A stretch of DNA of 37,336 bases from Gemmatimonas sp. (GTDB lineage: Bacteria > Gemmatimonadota > Gemmatimonadetes > Gemmatimonadales > Gemmatimonadaceae). Positions within the stretch are counted from its first letter, which is position 1. Each line of letters starts with the position of its first letter. Position numbers and translations under genes: made by a program. The notes below the pieces were generated by a model that was not told where the DNA came from, made no database searches, and worked only from the letters and a program-made list of their open reading frames with translations. Positions 1 through 8,695 of this stretch are shown piece by piece. Location of the stretch: the NCBI GenBank assembly GCA_011390805.1, contig JAABRT010000030.1, positions 1-37,336 on the forward strand, given 5' to 3'.

Positions 1-1209
1 GCGCAAGCTGTGCCAACCGTACCCGTTCCGGTTGCGCACGCAGCCGTGCAAACGGCGCTCTCCAGTCTGGAGCGTGACAATGCCTGGACGCTTGATCAGC
101 AGGTCGCACTGTGTGAAATCCCGGCGCCTCCGTTCAAGGAAACAGCGCGCGGTGTGTATTTCCGCGACCAGCTTACCGCGCTGGGGTTGCAGCACGCTCG
201 CGCCGATGGTGAAGGCAACGTGATCGGAGAGCTGCGCGGTAGCGCACCCGGCCCCACCGTTGTGCTCAGTGGGCACCTCGATACGGTGTTCCCCGAAGGC
301 ACCGATGTCACAGTGACCAGAGAAGGCACGCGACTCATTGGCCCCGGAATCGGCGATGACTGTCGTGGACTGGCGGTCACGCTGGCAGTCACGCGCGCCT
401 TGATTGAGTCGAAAGTGCCCATTACCGGACGGCTCCTGGTCGTGGGCACGGTGGGCGAAGAAGGCCCCGGCAACCTGCGTGGAGTGCGAGCCCTGTTCAC
501 CGGACCGCTCAAGGATTCCATCGATAACTTCATCAGCGTGGATGGTACCGGCATCGCGATTACGAACGCCGGTGTCGGCAGCGCACGCTATCGCTTCACG
601 GTAACCGGACCGGGCGGACACAGCTACGGCGCCTTCGGACTGGTAAACCCGATTCATGCGGTAGGCCGCGCCATCGCAGCACTCGGTGATATGCAGGTGC
701 CCACGGAGCCGCGCACCACGTTCAACGTTGGCATCATTACCGGCGGCACATCGGTCAACACCATCTCGGCCGAAGCCTCGTTTGACCTGGACATGCGCAG
801 CGAGTCCATGGCCACGCTCATGGAAGTTGATGCCAAGGCGCAGCAGCTGGTGGCCAATGCGGTGGCCGCTGAACAGGCGCGGTGGCCAAACTCGCGCGGC
901 AAGCTTGAGCTGCGCGTTGATACCATCGGCATCCGTCCGGCGGGCACCACACCTGACACCGCGCGGATTGTGCGGGTGGCACAGTCGGCGGCCGACGCCC
1001 TCAAGCTGTACGCGCCGCTGAACGCCTCGAGCACCGATGCCAACTTCCCGATCAGCCTGGGCATTCCGGCGATCACGGTTGATGGTGGCGGTGTAGGTCG
1101 CGCGGCGCATTCGTTGGCTGAATCGTACGACGATCGCACCGACGGGTTTAAAGGACCGCAGTGGATTCTGCTGCTGGTAAGCGGGCTGCTAAACGTTCCG
1201 GCTCGGTAA
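1..1209 (+). CDS. Exported M20-family metallopeptidase, 5' end outside window
   Basis: Zinc-dependent aminoacylase/peptidase of the M20/M25/M40 family, expected to trim peptides or acyl-amino acids. Counting from the GTG at base 10, the first metal-ligand motif GHLDTV has His89 and Asp91. Asp116/117 in GIGDDCRG is the bridging ligand region, Glu150-Glu151 in GTVGEEGPG supply the catalytic base and a ligand, Asp178 lies in SVDGTG, and the last His is near residue 367 in GRAAHS. The dimerisation insert sits between residues about 190 and 310. The frame is open to base 1 and the three codons before the GTG read Ala-Gln-Ala, like the end of a signal peptide. The true start is therefore probably upstream and the protein secreted. 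It converges with the gene ending at 1235. The family call is strong; the substrate is unknown. Confidence 0.9.
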   Translation, partial: AQAVPTVPVPVAHAAVQTALSSLERDNAWTLDQQVALCEIPAPPFKETARGVYFRDQLTALGLQHARADGEGNVIGELRGSAPGPTVVLSGHLDTVFPEGTDVTVTREGTRLIGPGIGDDCRGLAVTLAVTRALIESKVPITGRLLVVGTVGEEGPGNLRGVRALFTGPLKDSIDNFISVDGTGIAITNAGVGSARYRFTVTGPGGHSYGAFGLVNPIHAVGRAIAALGDMQVPTEPRTTFNVGIITGGTSVNTISAEASFDLDMRSESMATLMEVDAKAQQLVANAVAAEQARWPNSRGKLELRVDTIGIRPAGTTPDTARIVRVAQSAADALKLYAPLNASSTDANFPISLGIPAITVDGGGVGRAAHSLAESYDDRTDGFKGPQWILLLVSGLLNVPAR

Positions 1210-1234
1210 GCACAACAACCGGCCGAGCGGCAAC

Positions 1235-2185
1235 CTAGACAAACAGCGTCGGCAAATCGTCGGCGCTGACTGGGCGCGCTGTTGGCTGCAATCCCACCCG
1301 CCACGCTGCTTCTCCCAATAGGGAAGCGGCCGTCGCACCTGCCGCGCGCAACTCGCGCAGCGATGTATCGTGCGACGCTTTGCTGAGCTTGCGACCATCT
1401 TCATGGCGCACCAACGCGTGATGCAGGAACAGCGGCGGTTCAATGCGCCCAAGCATGCGACCAAGCAGCACCTGCCGCCCTGTTGAGTTGAGCAGGTCAG
1501 CTCCGCGAATCACCACATCAATCTGCTGGTCGTAGTCATCAACGACGACCGCGAACTGGTACGTCCACAGCCCGAAACGATCGCGCACCAGTACATCGCC
1601 GCACTGATCAACCGGTGTCTGCACCTGTTCGCCAAGCGCCAGATCCACCACCGTTATGACATCAGCATCGAGCTGCACGCGGCGCGCACTCGTGCGGTCC
1701 GTCGTCACCGGCGTACGCAGGCAGGTGCCCGGATAGCGTGCTTCATCACCTGCTGCGGTGGGGCCCACGATCGCAAGTATGTCACGCCGCGAACAGATGC
1801 AGGGATACACCCGCCCCAGAGACTCCAGCCGGAACAGCGCCTGCTGATACGCACCGCCGTTATCCGACTGACGAAAGGTGGTGGGTCCCGCGCGGAACGC
1901 TTCGATGTCACCTTCGTCGGGTGTGAGCCCGAGCCACTCGAGGTCTTCGAGCAGGGCGCTCTCGTACTCGGGGCGGCAGCGCGTGCGATCGTGGTCCTCG
2001 ATGCGCAGTACCACGTGGCCTCCGTACGCGCGCGCCAATCCCCACACATGAATCGCGTTCACCAGATGGCCAAGATGCAGATAACCCGTTGGCGCAGGCG
2101 CAAAGCGGGTGCGCCACCCGGGAGACGGTAGTCGTTTCCCGAGCGCCGCACCCGTCGCAGCGTACTGAGTGTCAGCCTGCGACAC
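1235..2185 (-). CDS. gluQ: Glutamyl-Q tRNA(Asp) synthetase
   Basis: Truncated glutamyl-tRNA synthetase paralogue that transfers activated glutamate onto the queuosine base at position 34 of tRNA-Asp. The class I signature is visible as APAPTGYLHLGHL near the N-terminus and KLSKASHD (KMSKS-like) near residue 270. The IEDHDRTR segment and the Cys-x-Cys plus YPGTC zinc-site region follow the family pattern. At 316 residues it lacks the anticodon-binding domain of full-length GltX, as GluQ-RS enzymes do. The start is a GTG with no clear Shine-Dalgarno; about 28 residues precede the catalytic core, slightly longer than usual, and no better start is visible. It lies 56 bp downstream of the M14 peptidase gene on the same strand and could be co-transcribed. 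Confidence 0.92.
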   Translation of the reverse strand: MSQADTQYAATGAALGKRLPSPGWRTRFAPAPTGYLHLGHLVNAIHVWGLARAYGGHVVLRIEDHDRTRCRPEYESALLEDLEWLGLTPDEGDIEAFRAGPTTFRQSDNGGAYQQALFRLESLGRVYPCICSRRDILAIVGPTAAGDEARYPGTCLRTPVTTDRTSARRVQLDADVITVVDLALGEQVQTPVDQCGDVLVRDRFGLWTYQFAVVVDDYDQQIDVVIRGADLLNSTGRQVLLGRMLGRIEPPLFLHHALVRHEDGRKLSKASHDTSLRELRAAGATAASLLGEAAWRVGLQPTARPVSADDLPTLFV

Positions 2186-2241
2186 GTGATGTGAACAGTG
2201 CAGTTGTTCGCAGCACAGCGCTGTCGTTTTTCACACGGCCG

Positions 2242-5028
2242 TCAGTTACCGGTGCCCGTGGTACCAAAGAGTGTGTTGAGCACAAACTTGAAGGTGCCAT
2301 GCGGCTGTGCGCGGAAGAGCACTTCGGGGCCATACAGGTACAGCGTACCTTTGCCCACGGTTGCTTCGGCCATCGCCACTCCGCCCTGCAGCCGTTCCTG
2401 CCCCCATGCCCATCCGCTGCGAAGCGGTGACGGCGTGTCGAAGGTGGCCAGCACGCGCACACCGCGCGACGCCGCATCCGCCCCGAGCTTCATGACCGGG
2501 CTGTTGTCAAACATCACGATCGGGCGCGCCGACATGCCACGCGTGACGGCCTTTGATGTGTCCACTGACACTTCGAGCAGCGACCCGGGAATGTAGTATT
2601 GCTCGCGCGTGAAGGGGCGCCCGTTGTCGAGCAGATGATTCTCAATCGGCAAATCCAGGTGCTGCGCCAGCGCGGTGGAACTGCCGATGGTCACCACACG
2701 ACCGCCGTTTTCCAGAAACGTTCTGATCTGCGGGATGGTACGCTCAGCCGACAGGTTGCCCAGCGCCGGCCAGTATTCCTCAGGAATCAGGGTGGAGTCT
2801 GCGGCCGACGATCCCCCCCCCGCCATGCCACCGCGACCGCCGCCGCCCGCACGGGCGGGAGGAATGGCACCGCTCACGAACAGCAGCACATCGTATTTGC
2901 TGTTGAGGTTTCCGGCATCGAGCTCCTTGGCGTACACCGTGCTGAACGGCATTTCGAACTGCTCAAGAATGAGTCGCGTCCAACCGGCCGGCATGGCACC
3001 GCCGTAACGATCCCACACACCAACGCGCAGTGGACGAACCCGATCGGCGGAGGGGCGTGTGTTGACCGCGGCAAACGACACGCCCAGTTCACGCGCCGAC
3101 TGCGTTACCACGCGGTCGGCGGCGCTGCCAGCCGGAATAAACCACGAGCCCGCGGGATACGTCGCACTGCCAACCGTGGTGGTACCGGTTGTGCGGAATA
3201 CTGCAGCATTCGCTTTGGCCAAACGGTTGGCCACCGTGACCGCATCATTCACCGATGCATGCACCATGTAGCCGGCACGTCCCTTGGCCACTGTTCCCGC
3301 GACCATAGTAGTGACGTCGGGCAGCCGTTCCATGGCGCCGCTCACGTTGCCCATGATGCGATCGTATTGCACCCCGAACTGCATGGCCAGCGTCCAACCG
3401 GCGTTGTCGTACGGCGGGATTGGCGGACCTCCGGGGAAACGGAAATCGTTGGGGTGATCCTGTGGTTCGAACATATCAAGGATCATGGGCCTGAACGCCT
3501 GGGACGACATGAACACCCACGAACCGGCCGGATACGTCTTACCGTCAGCGGTAATGGGCCCTGTCGCGCGGTGCACGGTAACGCCCGACTTCTGCAGCGC
3601 CTGCACGTACTTGGTAGCGGTCGGGAAATCGGCTTGCGCACTGCTCAGGATGTACGCGCGCGGATTGCGGTCTTCGGGCTTCCGCAACATGCCGAACATC
3701 GCTTCGTTTGAACCCGGCTGCGCAGCGGCCGACTGGCTGCGCAGTCTGGACATGGAGTCTTCGAGTGCAGCCACGCGCGACGGCCAGATCGTCCAGCTGT
3801 CGGTCTTGCCACTCTTGATCTGATCGTTGCCCATCTTCCAGCGATTGTACAAGAAGGCTTCGCGATTTTTTGACGCCACATCGAGCACCGCGCGATTGGC
3901 CGTCACGGAATAATCAATGGACTGACGGAAGTGCCACGGCTGCGGCTCGGCGGGCAACGGCTGGTCGCCGCTGCGCAGCTGTCGGCTTGGCACGAGCGGT
4001 ACATCCATGGGCGTCGGATTGCCGATCGTTTCGGTGAGCAAGCCAATCATGTTGTGGAAATACACCGTGGTACGCAAACCACCGTTCCACCAGGTGGAGT
4101 AGTTGGCACCGCTGCGCATCACCGTGCCGCCCTTCTCTTCGAGCACGAAGCGGTTGTGCATGGCCGCGCCCACAATGTCGAGCTGCGTGATGATGAGCGG
4201 ATGAAAGTTGTAGTTGGCCGGATCGCGGAAAGGTGGCGCAAACATCACCGCACCGCGTGGTCCGGTCTGGTGATGATTGTACATGATGACCGGGTGCCAT
4301 TCGATGAACAGCTGACGGCTCATGTTCTCCGTCTCGCGCAGGGCGTTCATGTACGAATCGCGATTGTTATCGTGTCCGGCGTACTTCTGATACAAGCGCG
4401 GCAGGCCACCCGTGCTGCGACGCAGGCTGTCGGGCGAGCGCATGTACCAATCGCTTACCAGCTCCATGCCATCGGGGTTGGCGTGCGCCATGAGAATGAT
4501 GCAGTCGTCAAGAAAGCGGATCGTTTCGGCGTCAGTCATGCTCGAGAGCTGCCAGAACGTTTCAATGAGCTGCTGCGCGCCCAGTACCTCGGTGGCGTGC
4601 AAGCCACCATCAATCCAGATCACCGCTTTGCCTTCCTGCGCCAGACGTCGCGCTTCGGCGCTGTCCACTCCTTCGGCCAACGCGAGTTTGCGTGAGATCT
4701 CCTTGTAGCGCGCGAGATTCCGGTGATTTTCGGGACTCGTTACGATGGCCATGATCTGCGGACGTCCTTCTTCCGACAAGCCAATCGTGTCGAGCACAAC
4801 GCGATTGCTCTCTGTCGCGATCTTCGAAAAATACGCGTGCAGTTTGGTGTAGTTCGGCAGCTGGTAGTCGGCGCCGATCTGATGACCAAAGAACTGTACG
4901 GGCGAGGTTGTCGCGTTCTGGGCCTCGGCGGTAGCCGGCCACATGACGGCGGACGCAACACAAGCCGTGGCGGCTGCGGTGCGCGTGCGGCGCGCGATGG
5001 TGCGCAGAAGGGAGAGCTCTGGGGACAT
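2242..5028 (-). CDS. Exported M14 zinc carboxypeptidase with C-terminal GATase1-like domain
   Basis: Secreted metallocarboxypeptidase of family M14. The chosen ATG at 5028 gives a signal peptide ending TAEAQ near residue 36; the longer frame, open to 5127, has a non-signal-like extension. Zinc ligands are His144 and Glu147 in LHATEVLG, with the third His near residue 253 in YNHHQTG. AHANPDG and NNRDSYM are substrate-pocket motifs, and the catalytic Glu is near residue 333 in LLTETIGN. After residue about 700 the pattern RVGVWDRYGG...KYDVLLFVSG resembles a class I amidotransferase-like fold, as in other large bacterial M14 proteins. A Gly-rich loop there is encoded across a run of nine G. The gene is divergent from the TonB receptor, which suggests linked peptide degradation and uptake (inference). 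Confidence 0.9.
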   Translation of the reverse strand: MSPELSLLRTIARRTRTAAATACVASAVMWPATAEAQNATTSPVQFFGHQIGADYQLPNYTKLHAYFSKIATESNRVVLDTIGLSEEGRPQIMAIVTSPENHRNLARYKEISRKLALAEGVDSAEARRLAQEGKAVIWIDGGLHATEVLGAQQLIETFWQLSSMTDAETIRFLDDCIILMAHANPDGMELVSDWYMRSPDSLRRSTGGLPRLYQKYAGHDNNRDSYMNALRETENMSRQLFIEWHPVIMYNHHQTGPRGAVMFAPPFRDPANYNFHPLIITQLDIVGAAMHNRFVLEEKGGTVMRSGANYSTWWNGGLRTTVYFHNMIGLLTETIGNPTPMDVPLVPSRQLRSGDQPLPAEPQPWHFRQSIDYSVTANRAVLDVASKNREAFLYNRWKMGNDQIKSGKTDSWTIWPSRVAALEDSMSRLRSQSAAAQPGSNEAMFGMLRKPEDRNPRAYILSSAQADFPTATKYVQALQKSGVTVHRATGPITADGKTYPAGSWVFMSSQAFRPMILDMFEPQDHPNDFRFPGGPPIPPYDNAGWTLAMQFGVQYDRIMGNVSGAMERLPDVTTMVAGTVAKGRAGYMVHASVNDAVTVANRLAKANAAVFRTTGTTTVGSATYPAGSWFIPAGSAADRVVTQSARELGVSFAAVNTRPSADRVRPLRVGVWDRYGGAMPAGWTRLILEQFEMPFSTVYAKELDAGNLNSKYDVLLFVSGAIPPARAGGGGRGGMAGGGSSAADSTLIPEEYWPALGNLSAERTIPQIRTFLENGGRVVTIGSSTALAQHLDLPIENHLLDNGRPFTREQYYIPGSLLEVSVDTSKAVTRGMSARPIVMFDNSPVMKLGADAASRGVRVLATFDTPSPLRSGWAWGQERLQGGVAMAEATVGKGTLYLYGPEVLFRAQPHGTFKFVLNTLFGTTGTGN
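2813..2821 (-). repeat. Homopolymeric G9 tract inside the M14 peptidase gene
   Basis: Nine consecutive C on the plus strand (G9 in the coding strand) encode three Gly in the AGGGSS loop, next to a second Gly-rich stretch GGGGRGG. Slippage here would change the reading frame of the last fifth of the protein. Confidence 0.9.
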
Positions 5029-5231
5029 GGCGGGTCGGGGAGGGCGAGAGGAGCAAACAGCGCGGGGCCAACGCCCCACCGGTGAGTTTACGCCGCTGCA
5101 CGTTCGAGCGCTGGTGACGCATCCCATGCGTGTACGTGACAGAACCGTGATCAGTGAGCCCTTACTCCGTGACCGGTGAGCTCTTTGTCTTACTGATGAC
5201 CGCAGGTCTTTCTATCCCGTAAGGAGTATCC
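5029..5231. promoter_or_regulatory. Divergent intergenic region, M14 peptidase / TonB receptor
   Basis: This 203-bp spacer between the two divergent start codons must hold both promoters. On the plus side a good Shine-Dalgarno (AAGGAG, 5221-5226) precedes the receptor ATG. On the minus side the peptidase leader is pyrimidine-rich without a clear ribosome-binding site. I see no convincing operator palindrome. Confidence 0.5.
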
Positions 5232-7760
5232 ATGCAATTTCGTGCGTCCGGATTTGGTCTCGGCCTGGCTCTTATGCTCACCGCCCTTCCCGCAACGGCC
5301 TTCGCGCAGACGGGAGGCGTGACCGGTACCGTGATCGCCTCCGACGGCGGACGGCCCATCGAAGGGGCAGAAGTACTTGTCTCCGGCTCAGAGCTGCGCG
5401 GGGCGACCGACGTGTCGGGGCGCTTCCGTCTGTTGAGTGTGCCGGCCGGTGCACGCTCCCTGATCGTGCGTGCCGTTGGATTGCTCCCCGACACGGTGAT
5501 GGTCACCGTGGTAAGCGGGCAAACGGTAAACGTGTCGGTAACACTCGTGCGCCCGGCCACATCACTGGGCGCGGTGGCCATCACCGCGCAAAAGCGTACC
5601 GAGTCGCTGCAGGAAGTGCCCGTTCCGGTTACGGCGTACGACGATCGCTTTCTCAAAGAGCAGAGCGTCACGCAGTTTGACGCCCTCTCCGGCTACGTGC
5701 CCGGCCTGAACGTGCAGCTGCAGAGCCCCAACAATCCGGGGTTTGTGATTCGCGGCATTACCTCAGACGATGGTACCAGCTTTGTTGAGCCGCGCGTGTC
5801 GGTGTTTCAGGACGGTGTGTCAATCTCCAAGTCACGCGGCTCGGTGGTTGAGCTGTTTGACCTTGAGCGGGTGGAAGTACTGAAGGGACCGCAGGGCACA
5901 CTGTTTGGTCGCGGCGCGCAGATTGGTGCCGTGCACGTGATCCAGAACAAGGCAGTGAACGCGCGCCTGACCGAGGTCACGGCGGGAGGCGGTAACTTTG
6001 GCGAAATCTTTGCCAGCGGTGTGGTCAACGCGCCGCTCACCGACAATCTGTTTGGCCGTGTGGCGGCCATTTACAACAAGCGTGACGGTTTCATTGAAAA
6101 CGTTGCGGGTGGCACGCTCAACGGCAAAAACACCGCGGCTGTGCGCGCAGCACTGCGCTGGTTGCCGTCGCTTTCGAGCACCGTAGACCTGCTGCTCAAC
6201 TTCCAGACCGACGATGCGCCCGGTACGTCGTTCAAGAGTCTCGTATACCCGACGCCCTCGGGCGATCAGACGCCGTTTGGTCGCGCGGCGCTCAACGGCG
6301 GTGACTCGCTCAGCACGGATCGTCAGGTGGGTGGAGCCACGCTGTTATGGAATCAGCAGCTTTCTCCTTCGTGGACACTCACGTCCACCACGGCGTGGCG
6401 TCGCTTCTACTCCGACGAAGCATTTGACGCCGACGGCACGCTGGCCCCGGTGCTGCAGTTCCGTGAGGTAGCACAGGGTAGTCAGAGCAGTCAGGAGTTC
6501 CGCTTTAACTACGATCGTGGTGGCAAGCTCACTGCCTTTACCGGCGCCAGCTTCTTCCGTGAAGAGGGCAGTCAGCGCGTGCCTTTCAACACCGACGAGC
6601 GCAGCCTGTTTGCACTGCTCACCCCGCTGCTCTCCGGCATTGGCGTGCCCTTTGTGCCGCTCATCAATCCCGACGGCAGTGCGAATCTTTCAGTCGCCAA
6701 CAATCCGCTCAGCGGGCAGCCGTTCAAGACCTCGCACTTTGAAGAGTATGAAAACTTCGGTTCACTGAACGCCTACGAAGCGTTCGCCGATGCAACCTAT
6801 CGTGCCACCGACCGTCTCAGCCTGACCGCTGGTATTCGCGGGACGTATGAAGATGTGAGCAATGCGTACGAAGTGACCAACAGTGCGACACCGGGTTCAC
6901 TCGGCGTGCTGCTGGGCGCTGCGCCCAACAACCTCTTTGCGCCCACCAACGGCCGCAACACCGGCACCGGCAGCTTCCGCTCCGTGGTTGGCCGAGGCAT
7001 TGCCAGCTACGATCTTGGCAACGGCTACCTCGCGTTCGGCAGCGTGTCGCGCGGACGCCGTCCGAACGTTGTTGTGGTAAACGCCGCGGGCACCAACACG
7101 CTCAACGAAGAGAGCGTGATCAGCTACGAAGGCGGTCTCAAGGGACAGCTGTTCAACGGCCGCGTGCAGTTTGACGCCAACGGCTACCGCTACAACTACA
7201 GCAACTTCCAGACGTCCATCGTACGCCTCACCGAGACGGGCGTGGAGAACCTCACCCTCGACGTTGGTCGCGCCGACTCATGGGGGCTGGAGGGCAGCAT
7301 TCGCGGTCAGATCTCGTCGCGACTGTCTGCGTTTGCCACCGTTGGCTATATCGACGCCAAGTTTGACTCTCTCGACGCCAACGGCGACCGCCAGGCGCGC
7401 GCCGGCAACCGGTTCCGGCTTACCCCCATGCACTCCTACAGCGGTGGTGTCACGCTCTCGCTCATTGATGGTGACGCCGGACGCTTGTCGATCTCGCCGA
7501 ACGTGGTGTACCGCGGCAAAGTGTTCTTTGAAGATCTGAACACACCGGGCATCGAGCAGGAAGGCTTCTCGCTCGTAAACCTGCGTGCCACGTACGCGTT
7601 GCCCGACAAGCGAACGGAGATTGTACTGGTAGGACGCAACCTCGCCAACAAGGAATACATCATTGACGCGGGCAACACCGGCCGGGCCTTTGGTATTCCC
7701 ACGTTCATTGCCGGCGCGCCGCGCTTCCTGACACTGCAGGTGTCGTACGGCCTGCGATAA
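5232..7760 (+). CDS. TonB-dependent receptor with N-terminal carboxypeptidase-regulatory-like domain
   Basis: Outer-membrane gated channel for energised uptake of an unknown ligand. A signal peptide ends at ATAFAQ (residue about 26). An Ig-like carboxypeptidase-regulatory domain follows (about residues 29-105, starting GGVTGTVIASDGG). The plug is at about 115-240 and includes EVPVPVTAYD, YVPGLNVQ and VFQDGVSISK. The 22-strand barrel runs to residue 842, with typical alternating strand pattern and the late FNGRVQFDANGYRY segment. AAGGAG five bases upstream of the ATG fixes the start. The reading frame is intact. The CirA/FecA-like plug does not identify the substrate. Divergence from a secreted M14 peptidase suggests peptides, but this is inference. 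A strong hairpin follows the stop. Confidence 0.95.
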   Translation: MQFRASGFGLGLALMLTALPATAFAQTGGVTGTVIASDGGRPIEGAEVLVSGSELRGATDVSGRFRLLSVPAGARSLIVRAVGLLPDTVMVTVVSGQTVNVSVTLVRPATSLGAVAITAQKRTESLQEVPVPVTAYDDRFLKEQSVTQFDALSGYVPGLNVQLQSPNNPGFVIRGITSDDGTSFVEPRVSVFQDGVSISKSRGSVVELFDLERVEVLKGPQGTLFGRGAQIGAVHVIQNKAVNARLTEVTAGGGNFGEIFASGVVNAPLTDNLFGRVAAIYNKRDGFIENVAGGTLNGKNTAAVRAALRWLPSLSSTVDLLLNFQTDDAPGTSFKSLVYPTPSGDQTPFGRAALNGGDSLSTDRQVGGATLLWNQQLSPSWTLTSTTAWRRFYSDEAFDADGTLAPVLQFREVAQGSQSSQEFRFNYDRGGKLTAFTGASFFREEGSQRVPFNTDERSLFALLTPLLSGIGVPFVPLINPDGSANLSVANNPLSGQPFKTSHFEEYENFGSLNAYEAFADATYRATDRLSLTAGIRGTYEDVSNAYEVTNSATPGSLGVLLGAAPNNLFAPTNGRNTGTGSFRSVVGRGIASYDLGNGYLAFGSVSRGRRPNVVVVNAAGTNTLNEESVISYEGGLKGQLFNGRVQFDANGYRYNYSNFQTSIVRLTETGVENLTLDVGRADSWGLEGSIRGQISSRLSAFATVGYIDAKFDSLDANGDRQARAGNRFRLTPMHSYSGGVTLSLIDGDAGRLSISPNVVYRGKVFFEDLNTPGIEQEGFSLVNLRATYALPDKRTEIVLVGRNLANKEYIIDAGNTGRAFGIPTFIAGAPRFLTLQVSYGLR

Positions 7761-7835
7761 ATGATCGCGGTCTGACCTATTCGCGCCGGCGCTTGCGGCG
7801 CATTCCTCACGCCGTCACGGCGCAACGGTAAACAA

Positions 7836-7868
7836 CGGGGCGCATCGCCATTCCAGCGATGCGCCCCG
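7836..7868 (+). terminator. Rho-independent-type terminator after the TonB receptor
   Basis: A perfect 13-bp stem (7836-7848 with 7856-7868) has a 7-base loop (CATTCCA). It is followed by a weakly T-rich tail (CTGTCGTAGTTT). It lies 75 bp past the receptor stop and overlaps possible upstream starts of the next gene, supporting the ATG at 7886 for that gene. Confidence 0.7.
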
Positions 7869-7885
7869 CTGTCGTAGTTTGCAGC

Positions 7886-8695
7886 ATGAAACTCATTCGC
7901 TACCTGTCGAGGCTCGGCTACGGATCACGCCGGGAGGTTGAACATCTGTTTCGCATTGACGCAGTGACGCGTGCGGATGGCGCGACGCTGGCTGCGACCG
8001 ACGAGGTACGCGAGCTCGCGGAGACAGTAGGTGGGAGCGCAGCCTCTGCGGCATCGGCACTCACCCACGCCGACATTCGTGTACGCAACGAACCACTCGA
8101 TGTGCCGTTCGGGTCGGTGGTGCTGTTGCACAAGCCGGCTGGCTACGTCTGCTCCACCGCCGATCGGCACCCGCTGGTGTACGAGCTGCTGCCGGCGCGA
8201 TTCAAGGCACGCACGCCGGTAATCGCTCCCGTGGGTCGACTTGACCGTGAGACCACGGGGCTGCTGTTGCTCACCGACGATGGACCGCTGCTGCATCGCC
8301 TCACGTCGCCCAAGTCACACGTACCCAAAAGCTACCGTGTGCAGCTGGCTGAGAACGTGAGCAATGACGCTCTGCAGCTGTTTGCCAGTGGCACACTCCT
8401 GCTGCACGGCGAAAGCAAAGCCTTGCTACCGGCACAACTTGAGATCATCACTGAGCGCGATGTGCGCGTGACCATTACCGAAGGGCGGTACCATCAGGTG
8501 CGTCGCATGTTTGCCGCAACGGGAAACCACGTGCAATCATTGCATCGCGAAAGCATGGGCACGCTGACGCTGCACGATCTACCACCGGGCGCGTGGCGTG
8601 TGCTCAACGACGCGGAGCGCGCGGCTCTGGATACTCAACTGCAAATAGCGCGCAGTGCGGGCGGCACGGGTGGTGACAACACCGCTAGCGCTTGA
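7886..8695 (+). CDS. RsuA/RluB-family rRNA pseudouridine synthase
   Basis: Isomerises a uridine in rRNA to pseudouridine; by domain order it is closest to RsuA (16S U516). The N-terminal S4 RNA-binding domain begins KLIRYLSRLGYGSRREVE. An insertion rich in Ala and Ser follows, and the catalytic core starts near HKPAGYVCST. The signature GRLDRETTGLLLLT carries the catalytic Asp, and EGRYHQVRRMFAATGN is the conserved C-terminal motif. The ATG at 7886 was preferred because in-frame starts further upstream, such as 7859, fall in the terminator hairpin. The gene overlaps the convergent RsmC-like gene by 11 bp at the stop codons. RsuA rather than RluB/RluE is not settled by sequence alone. Confidence 0.9.
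   Translation: MKLIRYLSRLGYGSRREVEHLFRIDAVTRADGATLAATDEVRELAETVGGSAASAASALTHADIRVRNEPLDVPFGSVVLLHKPAGYVCSTADRHPLVYELLPARFKARTPVIAPVGRLDRETTGLLLLTDDGPLLHRLTSPKSHVPKSYRVQLAENVSNDALQLFASGTLLLHGESKALLPAQLEIITERDVRVTITEGRYHQVRRMFAATGNHVQSLHRESMGTLTLHDLPPGAWRVLNDAERAALDTQLQIARSAGGTGGDNTASA

Noticed and set aside
2599-4695. Long plus-strand frames (for example 2599-3711 and 3931-4695) opposite the M14 peptidase gene
   Set aside because: They are antisense shadows of a gene with clear M14 motifs and a signal peptide; their products are Arg/His-rich with no family features.
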